A stretch of 6,301 bases of DNA from Chloroflexia bacterium (lineage in GTDB: Bacteria > Chloroflexota > Chloroflexia > Thermomicrobiales > UBA6265), in contig JACDBO010000171.1 of assembly GCA_013694885.1 (NCBI GenBank), positions 1 through 6,301 of the forward strand, written 5' to 3'. Below, piece by piece: positions 1 to 5,212 of the stretch; positions within the stretch are counted from its first letter, which is position 1; each line of letters starts with the position of its first letter. Made by a program: the position numbers and the translations under genes. The notes under the pieces were generated by a model, which saw only the letters and a list, made by a program, of their open reading frames with translations, did not search any database and was not told the DNA's origin.

Positions 1-12
1 GGCGCTGCCACC

Positions 13-324
13 TCACCGCCTCTGCGCATCGACATAGCTGCGCAGCACGTCATTCATCTTCGCCCGGTACCCAATGCCTTGGGCCGTGAACCAATCGATC
101 ACCTCTTCATCGAGCCACAAGGTGAATTGCTGTTGGGGACCGGGGATGCCGCTCTGCGCCGTGCTCCAATCAATCTCGCCTTCTTCCTCGAAGTCGATGG
201 ACGCTTCCAATTCCTCCTCCGTCAGTGCGTCGACTTTGGCCCAGTCGGTCCGATCCTCACCCCGTTGGCGCATCTCCATGAGTTCTTCAGTTGTATACCG
301 CACGATACGCTCGCTCTTCGCCAT
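13..324 (-). CDS. BrnA-family ribbon-helix-helix antitoxin, apparently without BrnT
   Basis: The predicted protein has 103 residues. BrnA proteins neutralise the BrnT RNase toxin and bind their own promoter as ribbon-helix-helix (RHH) dimers. The C-terminal third fits that fold: a strand around residues 65-72 (QQFTLWLD), a helix from EEVIDWF to the AQG turn (73-83), and a second helix around 86-100 (YRAKMNDVLRSYV). The N-terminal half is highly acidic (about 33-55, TEEELEASIDFEEEGE), as in relatives whose N-terminus contacts the toxin. Start: a GAGGAG ribosome site at 333-338 lies 8 nt before the ATG at 324 and 5 nt before a GTG at 327; I prefer the ATG, but the GTG would add only one residue. 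BrnT normally lies just upstream, yet the 355 bp upstream hold no BrnT-like frame. A partner downstream cannot be excluded because the window ends 12 bp past the stop. Family assignment is confident; activity as an antitoxin is inferred. Confidence 0.85.
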   Translation of the reverse strand: MAKSERIVRYTTEELMEMRQRGEDRTDWAKVDALTEEELEASIDFEEEGEIDWSTAQSGIPGPQQQFTLWLDEEVIDWFTAQGIGYRAKMNDVLRSYVDAQRR

Positions 325-327
325 CAC

Positions 328-682
328 GGGCTCTCCTCGCTGAGATGAGGCCGGTCACGTTGCCACGCAGCGTTCTCGCGGACCGCCACGACGCCGTCTT
401 TCCGGACAAGCGAGGAACCTCTCGATCCTCAAGAGGAGTGGTCGCGGAACGAGAGATTTCTCGCCGCGGCTCGAAATGACAGGCTTTGAGCGATCTGAAG
501 TGTCGGCACTTGAGCTCCTCAGAAAAGCGGCATCCGGCTCCAGTCGGCTTCCGAGGTTGAGCACGGCGGCTTGAGCCCCGCGCTGACCATCGGACCCGAC
601 GTCTCCCGCGCACGCCGTGGGCGGGAAGAAACGGCTCCTGAGGACCGCTGCCTCTCTCCCCGCCCGATCCGACCCGCCGACC
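328..682. other. Gene-free region with repeat element and hairpins
   Basis: I find no credible gene between the antitoxin start and the amidase stop. The open frames here have arginine-rich, low-complexity translations with no recognisable family. The region holds the 85-bp palindromic element at 396-480. It also has a small hairpin at 498-511 (AAGTG, TCGG loop, CACTT), with two further pairs beyond a mismatch. A GC hairpin at 604-626 has TCCCGC/GCGGGA arms with an inner CAC/GTG pair. The 604-626 hairpin lies about 57 bp beyond the amidase stop on its downstream side, so it could help end that transcript. It has no T-run on the relevant strand, so I do not call it a terminator. I saw no clear promoter for the antitoxin gene. 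Confidence 0.6.
396..480. repeat. 85-bp imperfect palindromic, dispersed-type repeat
   Basis: The left arm (396-424) and the right arm (450-480) are imperfect inverted copies. Read inward from the two outer ends, they begin GTCTTTCCG and GTCATTTCG and finish GCGAGGAACCTCTCG and GCGAGAAATCTCTCG; the last 15 nt differ at two positions. Each arm can also fold on itself (GAGG-AA-CCTC at 412-421; CGAGA-GATT-TCTCG at 450-463). The middle holds a third small palindrome, TCCTC-AA-GAGGA, at 426-437. Such terminal inverted repeats with nested hairpins are typical of REP- or MITE-like elements that occur in many intergenic copies. I recall similar GAGAAATCTC-type elements in Chloroflexota and some other phyla, often mis-annotated as short arginine-rich proteins. 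No transposase is present. The copy number cannot be judged from one window. Confidence 0.6.
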
Positions 683-2455
683 TCAATGCACCATGCCCGC
701 CGGGGTCGCGCCGGGCGTGGCAGCCTCGGCGACCGGGGTGCCCTCGGGGGGCAGTCCCGCCGCCTGGAGGCCGGGGAGGGCGGCGGGCGGGAGGCCGGTG
801 GGGGGCATCAGGTAGCGTGGGGGTTGGCGGATGTTGGCGGCTTGCTCGAAGGCGTAGGCGATGCGGATCAGGGTCGGCTCGCTCCAGGCACGGCCCATGA
901 AGCTGATGCCGACCGGCAGGCCGAAGGTGTACCCGGCCGGGACGCAGACCAGCGGGTAGCCGGCCATCGCCGCCGGGCCGGAGCTGGCGCCGAGGAAGAG
1001 GTCGCCGTTGACCACGTCGACCATCCACGGCGGGCCGCCCGTCGGCGCCACCAGCGCGTCGAGGTTGTGCTGGGTCATCACCGCGTCGAGACCCTCGTCG
1101 CGCGAGAGGCGGTGGCTGGTCGCTAGCGCCTCCAGGTAGGCCGGGTCGGTGAGCGGTCCCTTTTCCTGCGACATGTGGAAGATCTCCTGCAGGAAGTAGG
1201 GCATCTCCTCACTGGCGTGCTCCTCGTTGAAGCGGATCAAGTCTTCAAGCGTGCGCATGGCGGGGTCGCCGCGCTCGGCGAGGTAGGCGTTGAGGTCGGC
1301 CTTGAACTCCCAGAGCAACACGTCGAACTCGGCGCTGCTCTCGCCCATCTCCTCGGCGCTCGGGAGATCGGCCGGGTCGATGATCTCCGCGCCAGCCTCG
1401 CGCATCGTCCGGATCGCCGCCTCGCCGATGGCGTCGGCCGCATTACTGTAGCCCCAGAAGCTTCCCGTGCGCGGCACGCCGATCCGCATGCCGCGCAGGC
1501 CGTTGGGGTCGAGGAACTGAGTGTAGTCGGTCTGCCCCTGACCCTCGCTCTCGGCCGTCATCGGATCGCGCGGGTCGACGCCGACCATCGCGCCGAGCGC
1601 GGCCGCCGCGTCGGCGACGGTCCGGCCGTGCGGGCCGATGGTGTCCTGGCTGTGGGAGATGGGGACCACGCCGGCCCGGCTAGTGAGCCCGACCGTCGGC
1701 TTGATCCCGACCACCGAGTTCGCCGAGGAGGGGCAGACGATCGAGCCGTCCGTCTCCGTGCCGATGCCGATCGCCGTCAGACCGGCGGCGACGGCCGCCG
1801 GCGAGCCGGAGCTGGAACCGCAAGGTGAGCGGTCGAGCGCATACGGGTTACGGCACTGCCCGCCGCGACCGCTCCAGCCGCTGGAGGCGCGGGTCGATCG
1901 GAAGTTGGCCCACTCGCTGAGGGTCGTCTTGCCGAGGATCAGGGCGCCGGCGTTGCGCAGATTGCGGGCGACCGTCGCGTCGTGCTTCGGGCGGGAGTTC
2001 ATCAGCGCCAGCGAGCCGGCCGTCGTGAGCATCCCGTCGGCCGTGTCGATGTTGTCCTTGAGCAGGACGGGGATGCCGTGCATCGGCCCGCGCGGTCCGC
2101 CGTCGCGCAGCTCGGCGTCGAGCGCGTCGGCGAGGGCAAGGGCATCCGGGTTGATCTCCATGATGCTGTTGAGCGTGGGACCGCTACGGTCGATCGCTTC
2201 GATCCTGGCCAGGTAGGCTTGTGTCAGTTCGCGGACCGAGAGCCGGCGGCTGTCCAGCGCGACGCGCAGGTCTGCCACGGTCGCCGATTCCAGCTCGGGA
2301 TGAGGCGTCTGCATCGCGAACGGCGTCGCACCGGGACGGTCCATCCCCTGACGCACCGCCGCGCCCGCGGCAACGGGAGCCGCGGCGGCGGCCGCTCCCC
2401 ATTTGAGGACGGATCGACGGCTGAGGTTCCGGGTTCGAATGGTGTATTGACCCAT
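683..2455 (-). CDS. Tat-exported amidase (amidase signature family)
   Basis: The predicted protein of 590 residues hydrolyses amide bonds. It begins with a twin-arginine signal (SRRSVLK, residues 12-18) and an alanine-rich hydrophobic stretch (about 19-35), so it is probably exported folded. The amidase-signature catalytic triad is complete: Lys133 in LLKDNID, cis-Ser214 in CGSSSGS, and nucleophile Ser238 in GTETDGSI. The 24-residue gap between the serines matches GatA and FAAH. The stretch NFRST...SGWSGRGGQ before the serine loop, and PTGGPPW near 471-477, look most like the peptide-amidase branch rather than GatA; the substrate is unknown. The chain runs about 40 residues past the core as a Pro/Ala/Gly-rich tail (about 551-590). 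The start ATG follows GAGGAGG (2461-2467) by 5 nt and places the Tat motif properly. The frame is open further upstream, to 2719, but that would overlap the GNAT gene and bury the signal. No glutamyl-tRNA amidotransferase partner genes are nearby. Confidence 0.93.
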   Translation of the reverse strand: MGQYTIRTRNLSRRSVLKWGAAAAAAPVAAGAAVRQGMDRPGATPFAMQTPHPELESATVADLRVALDSRRLSVRELTQAYLARIEAIDRSGPTLNSIMEINPDALALADALDAELRDGGPRGPMHGIPVLLKDNIDTADGMLTTAGSLALMNSRPKHDATVARNLRNAGALILGKTTLSEWANFRSTRASSGWSGRGGQCRNPYALDRSPCGSSSGSPAAVAAGLTAIGIGTETDGSIVCPSSANSVVGIKPTVGLTSRAGVVPISHSQDTIGPHGRTVADAAAALGAMVGVDPRDPMTAESEGQGQTDYTQFLDPNGLRGMRIGVPRTGSFWGYSNAADAIGEAAIRTMREAGAEIIDPADLPSAEEMGESSAEFDVLLWEFKADLNAYLAERGDPAMRTLEDLIRFNEEHASEEMPYFLQEIFHMSQEKGPLTDPAYLEALATSHRLSRDEGLDAVMTQHNLDALVAPTGGPPWMVDVVNGDLFLGASSGPAAMAGYPLVCVPAGYTFGLPVGISFMGRAWSEPTLIRIAYAFEQAANIRQPPRYLMPPTGLPPAALPGLQAAGLPPEGTPVAEAATPGATPAGMVH

Positions 2456-2460
2456 GACGA

Positions 2461-2467
2461 CCTCCTC
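2461..2467 (-). promoter_or_regulatory. Ribosome binding site of the amidase gene
   Basis: On the minus strand this reads GAGGAGG, 5 nt before the ATG at 2455. It settles the start against a much longer open frame and leaves the twin-arginine signal at the N-terminus. Confidence 0.8.
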
Positions 2468-2513
2468 ACGCTGCGTTGGCGCATCTGCCGGTTCCGCACC
2501 CCGCGGAGCGCGC

Positions 2514-2542
2514 ATCCTACCCCCGCTGTGCCAGCGCGGCAA
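2514..2542 (-). promoter_or_regulatory. Candidate sigma-70-type promoter of the amidase gene
   Basis: On the minus strand TTGCCG (2542-2537) and TAGGAT (2519-2514) are separated by exactly 17 bp. Each box matches four of six consensus positions, including the important first, second and last bases of the -10 box. Transcription would start near 2507, leaving a leader of about 50 nt before the strong RBS. The site lies between the GNAT stop and the amidase start, so the amidase need not depend on GNAT transcription. A small palindrome, CATCGT-G-ACGATG (2548-2560), sits just upstream of the -35 box and could be an operator. Prediction by eye only. Confidence 0.45.
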
Positions 2543-2579
2543 GCGGCCATCGTGACGATGTTTTGCCGGCGTCGTGGGT

Positions 2580-3077
2580 CTATTCCCTGTCCGCATCCAG
2601 GCTCGGCACGGAGAAGCGGAGCCATTGCAGGTTCCAGCCGGGGCGGGAGGTTGGCTCTTCGCTGACCCACTGCGCCCCCATCGCGCGGTAGAACGGGGCG
2701 GCGTTGGGGTCGCTGGCAATGATCAGGACCGTGGCGCCCATATCGCGCGCCGTGGCGACGGCGTGCCGCCAGAGGCGCTTGCCGCGGCCGGTGCCGATCA
2801 GGTCGGCATCGACGAACAGTTTGTCGAGCGTCATCTCGGGCGGCTCGCCCAGCAGGCCGTAGTAGCCGGTGACGCGGCCCGCCTCCTCCAGCACGTAGAC
2901 CGGCGAGCCGGCGATGAACGCGGGCGTGACGGTGATGGACTCCGGCTCCCAGTCGAGGAACGCCGGTTCGTAGCCCCACGAGAGAGCCGAGCGCCCGGTC
3001 AACTCGTTCAGGAGCGGCGCCTCCGCGGGCATCGCTCGCCGGATCACGGCCGATGGCGTTGGGATGCGCGCTGTCAT
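2580..3077 (-). CDS. GNAT family N-acetyltransferase
   Basis: This 165-residue single-domain protein should transfer an acetyl group from acetyl-CoA to an amine; the substrate is not evident. The GNAT core is clear. Strand 4 and the pyrophosphate-binding loop lie at 84-100 (LDKLFVDADLIGTGRGK, with the GTGRGK turn) and are followed by the helix RLWRHAVATAR. Motif B follows as VLIIASDPNAAPFYRAMGA (117-135), with Tyr130 in the position usually occupied by the general acid. The length is typical for a stand-alone GNAT. The ATG at 3077 has a GGAG site 9 nt upstream. The reading frame is open further upstream to about 3494, but that stretch is low-complexity and arginine/proline-rich, has no GNAT sequence and overlaps the secreted-protein gene on the other strand. 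The amidase follows on the same strand after 124 bp. Nothing in the sequence links the two functions directly. Confidence 0.9.
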   Translation of the reverse strand: MTARIPTPSAVIRRAMPAEAPLLNELTGRSALSWGYEPAFLDWEPESITVTPAFIAGSPVYVLEEAGRVTGYYGLLGEPPEMTLDKLFVDADLIGTGRGKRLWRHAVATARDMGATVLIIASDPNAAPFYRAMGAQWVSEEPTSRPGWNLQWLRFSVPSLDADRE

Positions 3078-3157
3078 GGTGCACCGCTCCGGAATCGATG
3101 ACCGGCCGGACCGACAGCTTCGACCAGCGATCGGCACGTCCTGAAAACAACCGTGCG

Positions 3158-3186
3158 ATGATCCCACGGCCACCGGCGGTGGGCAA
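3158..3186 (-). promoter_or_regulatory. Candidate promoter of the GNAT gene with a palindrome in its spacer
   Basis: On the minus strand TTGCCC (3186-3181) and GATCAT (3163-3158) are 17 bp apart, each matching four of six sigma-70 consensus bases. The leader would be about 75 nt. The spacer contains CCACCG-G-CGGTGG (3170-3182), an interrupted perfect palindrome with 6-bp arms whose outer two bases run into the -35 box. A repressor bound there would block polymerase. The whole 3078-3366 gap otherwise shows only a weak hairpin (3275-3287) and a short direct repeat (GGATCGG at 3294-3300 and 3304-3310). I found no convincing promoter for the plus-strand gene at 3367. Confidence 0.3.
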
Positions 3187-3366
3187 CGGCAACGGGCGGA
3201 CGGCGCGCGGTTCAGTCTTGGCGCGCGACTTGCAGAGGCGGCGGCATCACTCCGTCGCGCGGTGTCTCGACCGACGAGTGAGACTCGACGTGTGGATCGG
3301 GTCGGATCGGAAGGTGGGGCGGCGCTCGGTGCATGCCCGCCTCGGAACTCCCAGGAGGGATGCGTT

Positions 3367-3963
3367 ATGTTAGGTTTCGCCAATGCGCGATCCGTGGCGG
3401 TTCGGGTGGGGCTGGGGTGCGTCGCCTGTGCGGTCGTCCTCGGCGCGCCGGCCGTCTTCGCGGTGCATGAGGACTTCACGTATCCGGCCGCCATCCACGC
3501 CGGGACGTGCGAGGAACCCGGCGACGTGGTCTTCGAGCTCGACGACCTGGCCCGGTTGCCGGAGGACGCCCCCGGCGAAGGCGAGCGGGTGGGCGCGCCG
3601 CTGGCGCAGGTGGTTCACGGCTTGCCTGAGGACTTCACGATCGACGCCACAGTCGAAGACTTGCTCGCCGACGATCACGTCCTCGCAGTCTTCGGCCCTG
3701 AAGAGGGTGACGGGATCATCGCCTGCGGTCCGATTGGCGCCTACACGTTCGATGATGAAGATGGGCAGAGCCTGGCAATCGGCTTGCGCGAGTTCAACGA
3801 GTCGAACTACACCGGCGTCGCCCTCTTCGGTGACGACACCGCCTCCGACGACGACACGGAAACCGAGACCGAGACCGAGGACGAGGGACTCGAGGTCGAG
3901 GTCTACATCGTCCTCAACACCTTCCCACCCGGCACGCCGGCTGAGGCCACCCCGATCGGGTAG
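3367..3963 (+). CDS. Secreted acidic protein of unknown function
   Basis: The predicted protein has 198 residues. An N-terminal Sec-type signal is clear: Arg8 and Arg13, a hydrophobic core at about 14-30, and a probable cleavage after VFA at residue 32. The mature part keeps two cysteines, Cys48 (in IHAGTCEEPG) and Cys120 (in IIACGPIG), which could form a disulfide outside the cell. The segment AIGLREFNESNYTGVALF (137-154) leads to an acidic linker, DDTASDDDTETETETEDE (156-173), and then a last strand, LEVEVYIVL. So the linker seems inserted between two strands of one small beta-rich domain. The HAGTC ... ACG ... IGLRxxNxSxYxGVA pattern is one I recall from uncharacterised secreted proteins of Chloroflexota, but I cannot name a function. 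Asp and Glu are abundant throughout, which could suit metal-ion binding; this is speculation. AGGAGGG at 3353-3359, 7 nt before the ATG, fixes the start. The gene faces the minus-strand acyltransferase gene. Confidence 0.85.
   Translation: MLGFANARSVAVRVGLGCVACAVVLGAPAVFAVHEDFTYPAAIHAGTCEEPGDVVFELDDLARLPEDAPGEGERVGAPLAQVVHGLPEDFTIDATVEDLLADDHVLAVFGPEEGDGIIACGPIGAYTFDDEDGQSLAIGLREFNESNYTGVALFGDDTASDDDTETETETEDEGLEVEVYIVLNTFPPGTPAEATPIG
3862..3879 (+). repeat. Hexanucleotide tandem repeat inside the secreted-protein gene
   Basis: ACCGAG occurs three times in tandem, preceded by a degenerate copy (ACGGAA, 3856-3861). It is in frame and encodes the Thr-Glu run of the acidic linker. Gain or loss of units would change the linker by two residues each without shifting the frame. 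Confidence 0.75.
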
Positions 3964-4004
3964 GATCTCGTGGCAAATGGCCCCCACCCCGGCGCTTGCG
4001 CGCC

Positions 4005-4032
4005 ACCCCTCCCCCAACGTTGGGGGAGGGGT
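4005..4032. repeat. Perfect 28-bp palindrome between convergent genes; possible bidirectional terminator
   Basis: Two 14-nt arms (ACCCCTCCCCCAAC and its exact reverse complement) meet without a spacer. In RNA from either strand this would give a stem of about 12 bp closed by a small loop over the central AACGTT. It lies 41 bp after the stop of the secreted-protein gene and 28 bp after the stop of the opposing acyltransferase gene, a natural place to end both transcripts. There is no T-run on either side, so it is not a classical intrinsic terminator. A smaller hairpin, GCGC-TT-GCGC, precedes it at 3992-4001. I recall near-identical CTCCCCCAACGTTGGGGGAG sequences as dispersed repeats in Chloroflexota genomes; the copy number here is unknown. 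Confidence 0.7.
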
Positions 4033-4060
4033 CCCTCCTTGCAATCAAGCAGCCTCCATC

Positions 4061-5077
4061 TCACCCACGCTCGGCGCCCGCAAGCTTGAGCCAGCCGGCG
4101 CCGCCGTGCCAATGGCGACCGGCGCGCAGGTGGTCGCCGACCGCACGCTCCAGCGTCGTGCGCCGCGGCAGCACATCCGGGGTGACGTTGGTCAGACCGA
4201 AAACGAAGCGCACGATGCTCGCGTCACTGGCCTCGTCGGCGCCGGGACGATAGGCGAGGTGGAAACGGCGCTGAAACTGGATGATGTTCGACTCCTCCGG
4301 CAGGTACTCGGCGAGTTGCTCGTCGATCAGCCAGGAGTGGCAGACCGCGATCTCGTAGGGCTCTTCCGGGAAGTGCCGGGCGAAGAATACCCGGGCGCGG
4401 GCGAACGACGCATCGCACGCCGCCGGCGTCATCGGTCCCCAGAACGCCGGGATATGCACCGACAGCGCGGAGTCGCCGGGTCCGTACGGCAGCCCGGCCG
4501 CCGCCATCGCCTCGCCGGTGCGCCTGCCCAGCCGTGCTCGCTCGAACTGCAACCGGCCCAGCTCGTAGATCTCGCCCCGGAAGTGCAGCATCAGCCAGAA
4601 CGCGTTGTCGAAACCGCCTTGGCCGTGGTTCCGCCGATGCACGGCCATGTGGCGGCCGAGGTCCGCCAAGGTGCGCCGAGACACCTCGTCCGGGATCGCC
4701 CGCGCCCGGTGGAACGCCCGCACAGTGGGTAAGGCCGCCAGGAAGACGTAGACGAAGAAATAGCGCTGCAAGACACCGAGAGATTCGGGAAGCGCGGGGA
4801 ACCACGGTGGTCGGTCGACCGTGTCCATCGTCCGCACCAAGGAGTGCGCGCAGCGTTCGAGCAACCACCACAGACCCGGCGACTGGTTCAGCAGCGGCAG
4901 CATCGCGACGAGTCGGTCGATCTCCTCGTGCGGTACGGCGAGGTCGAGGAGCACCGGCGGCAGGTCGTCGGCGGCCGGCAAGGCGACCTCAAAGTCAGGC
5001 GGGCCGATCGCCTCAAGGTGCTCCAGCCAAGACGCGGTCGTCACGCCGGCGCGCAGCAGCTCCCTGATGTCCTCCAC
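4061..5077 (-). CDS. Acyltransferase domain protein (NAT_N / GNAT_C type)
   Basis: The predicted protein of 338 residues resembles bacterial proteins annotated as acyltransferase domain-containing, which pair a helical N-terminal domain with a GNAT-like C-terminal domain. The N-terminal part (about 1-150) is helical and carries aromatic motifs such as LPLLNQSPGLWWLLE (60-74) and LQRYFFVYVFLAALP (103-117). The C-terminal part (about 155-325) has FDNAFWLMLHFRGEIYELGR (156-175), then LSVHIPAFWGPMT (205-217), and CHSWLIDEQLAEYLPEESNI (246-265) followed by FQRRF. These motifs are my basis for the family call. The canonical GNAT acetyl-CoA loop is not obvious, and the acyl donor and substrate are unknown. 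Start: the frame is open to an ATG at 5149, but GTG at 5077 follows AGGAGG by 7 nt, and the residues before it are glycine-rich and unconserved-looking. The gene is divergent from the interrupted MFS transporter and converges on the secreted-protein gene. Confidence 0.8.
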   Translation of the reverse strand: MEDIRELLRAGVTTASWLEHLEAIGPPDFEVALPAADDLPPVLLDLAVPHEEIDRLVAMLPLLNQSPGLWWLLERCAHSLVRTMDTVDRPPWFPALPESLGVLQRYFFVYVFLAALPTVRAFHRARAIPDEVSRRTLADLGRHMAVHRRNHGQGGFDNAFWLMLHFRGEIYELGRLQFERARLGRRTGEAMAAAGLPYGPGDSALSVHIPAFWGPMTPAACDASFARARVFFARHFPEEPYEIAVCHSWLIDEQLAEYLPEESNIIQFQRRFHLAYRPGADEASDASIVRFVFGLTNVTPDVLPRRTTLERAVGDHLRAGRHWHGGAGWLKLAGAERG

Positions 5078-5084
5078 ACCCCCT

Positions 5085-5090
5085 CCTCCT
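5085..5090 (-). promoter_or_regulatory. Ribosome binding site deciding a GTG start
   Basis: On the minus strand AGGAGG is followed by 7 nt and then GTG at 5077, in frame with the acyltransferase. No comparable site precedes the in-frame ATG codons at 5149 or 5128, so translation most likely begins at the GTG. Confidence 0.75.
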
Positions 5091-5116
5091 ATCCCGTGTC
5101 TCAGGTTCTCATCCAG

Positions 5117-5212
5117 CCGGCGCGGCATCGCCGGTCCGGCACCGTACAATCCACCATCGGTGTGCGGATCCGGCGCGAACAGCGCGCTTCGGCACGTGAA
5201 AGTGTGACACGT
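5117..5212 (+). promoter_or_regulatory. Divergent intergenic control region; candidate -10 box and inverted repeats
   Basis: A TACAAT box (5145-5150) matches five of six -10 positions and would start transcription toward the transporter near 5157. The -35 position 17 bp upstream is poor (GCGGCA), which suggests an activated or weak promoter. Overlapping that position is a hairpin with CCGGCG/CGCCGG arms (5117-5134) and the 11-nt palindrome GCCGG-T-CCGGC (5130-5140). Next to the transporter start lie ACGTG and CACGT (5194-5198 and 5208-5212), with GTGT-G-ACAC (5202-5210) nested between them; this could be a regulator site. I found no credible minus-strand promoter for the acyltransferase gene. 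Confidence 0.3.

Noticed and set aside
287..613. A possible small gene, or BrnT remnant, upstream of the antitoxin gene
   Set aside because: The translation lacks any BrnT feature and mostly reads through the palindromic repeat.
604..626. Intrinsic terminator of the amidase gene
   Set aside because: The hairpin is plausible but has a mismatch and no following T-run on the minus strand.
2456..2719. An 88-residue N-terminal extension of the amidase
   Set aside because: The frame is open, but it overlaps the GNAT gene on the same strand, has a low-complexity translation, and would move the Tat signal away from the N-terminus. The ATG at 2455 has an excellent RBS.
2224..3192. A 322-codon minus-strand open frame across the GNAT and amidase junction
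   Set aside because: It is out of frame with both recognisable proteins and has an arginine-rich translation typical of a shadow frame.
3275..3287. CGAGT-GAG-ACTCG hairpin as a regulatory element
   Set aside because: A 5-bp stem is common by chance in such DNA and no promoter was found next to it.
3383..4732. A 449-codon plus-strand open frame
   Set aside because: Its translation is arginine/proline/serine-rich with no family resemblance. It overlaps the secreted-protein gene in another frame and the acyltransferase gene on the other strand, as expected for a shadow frame in GC-rich DNA.
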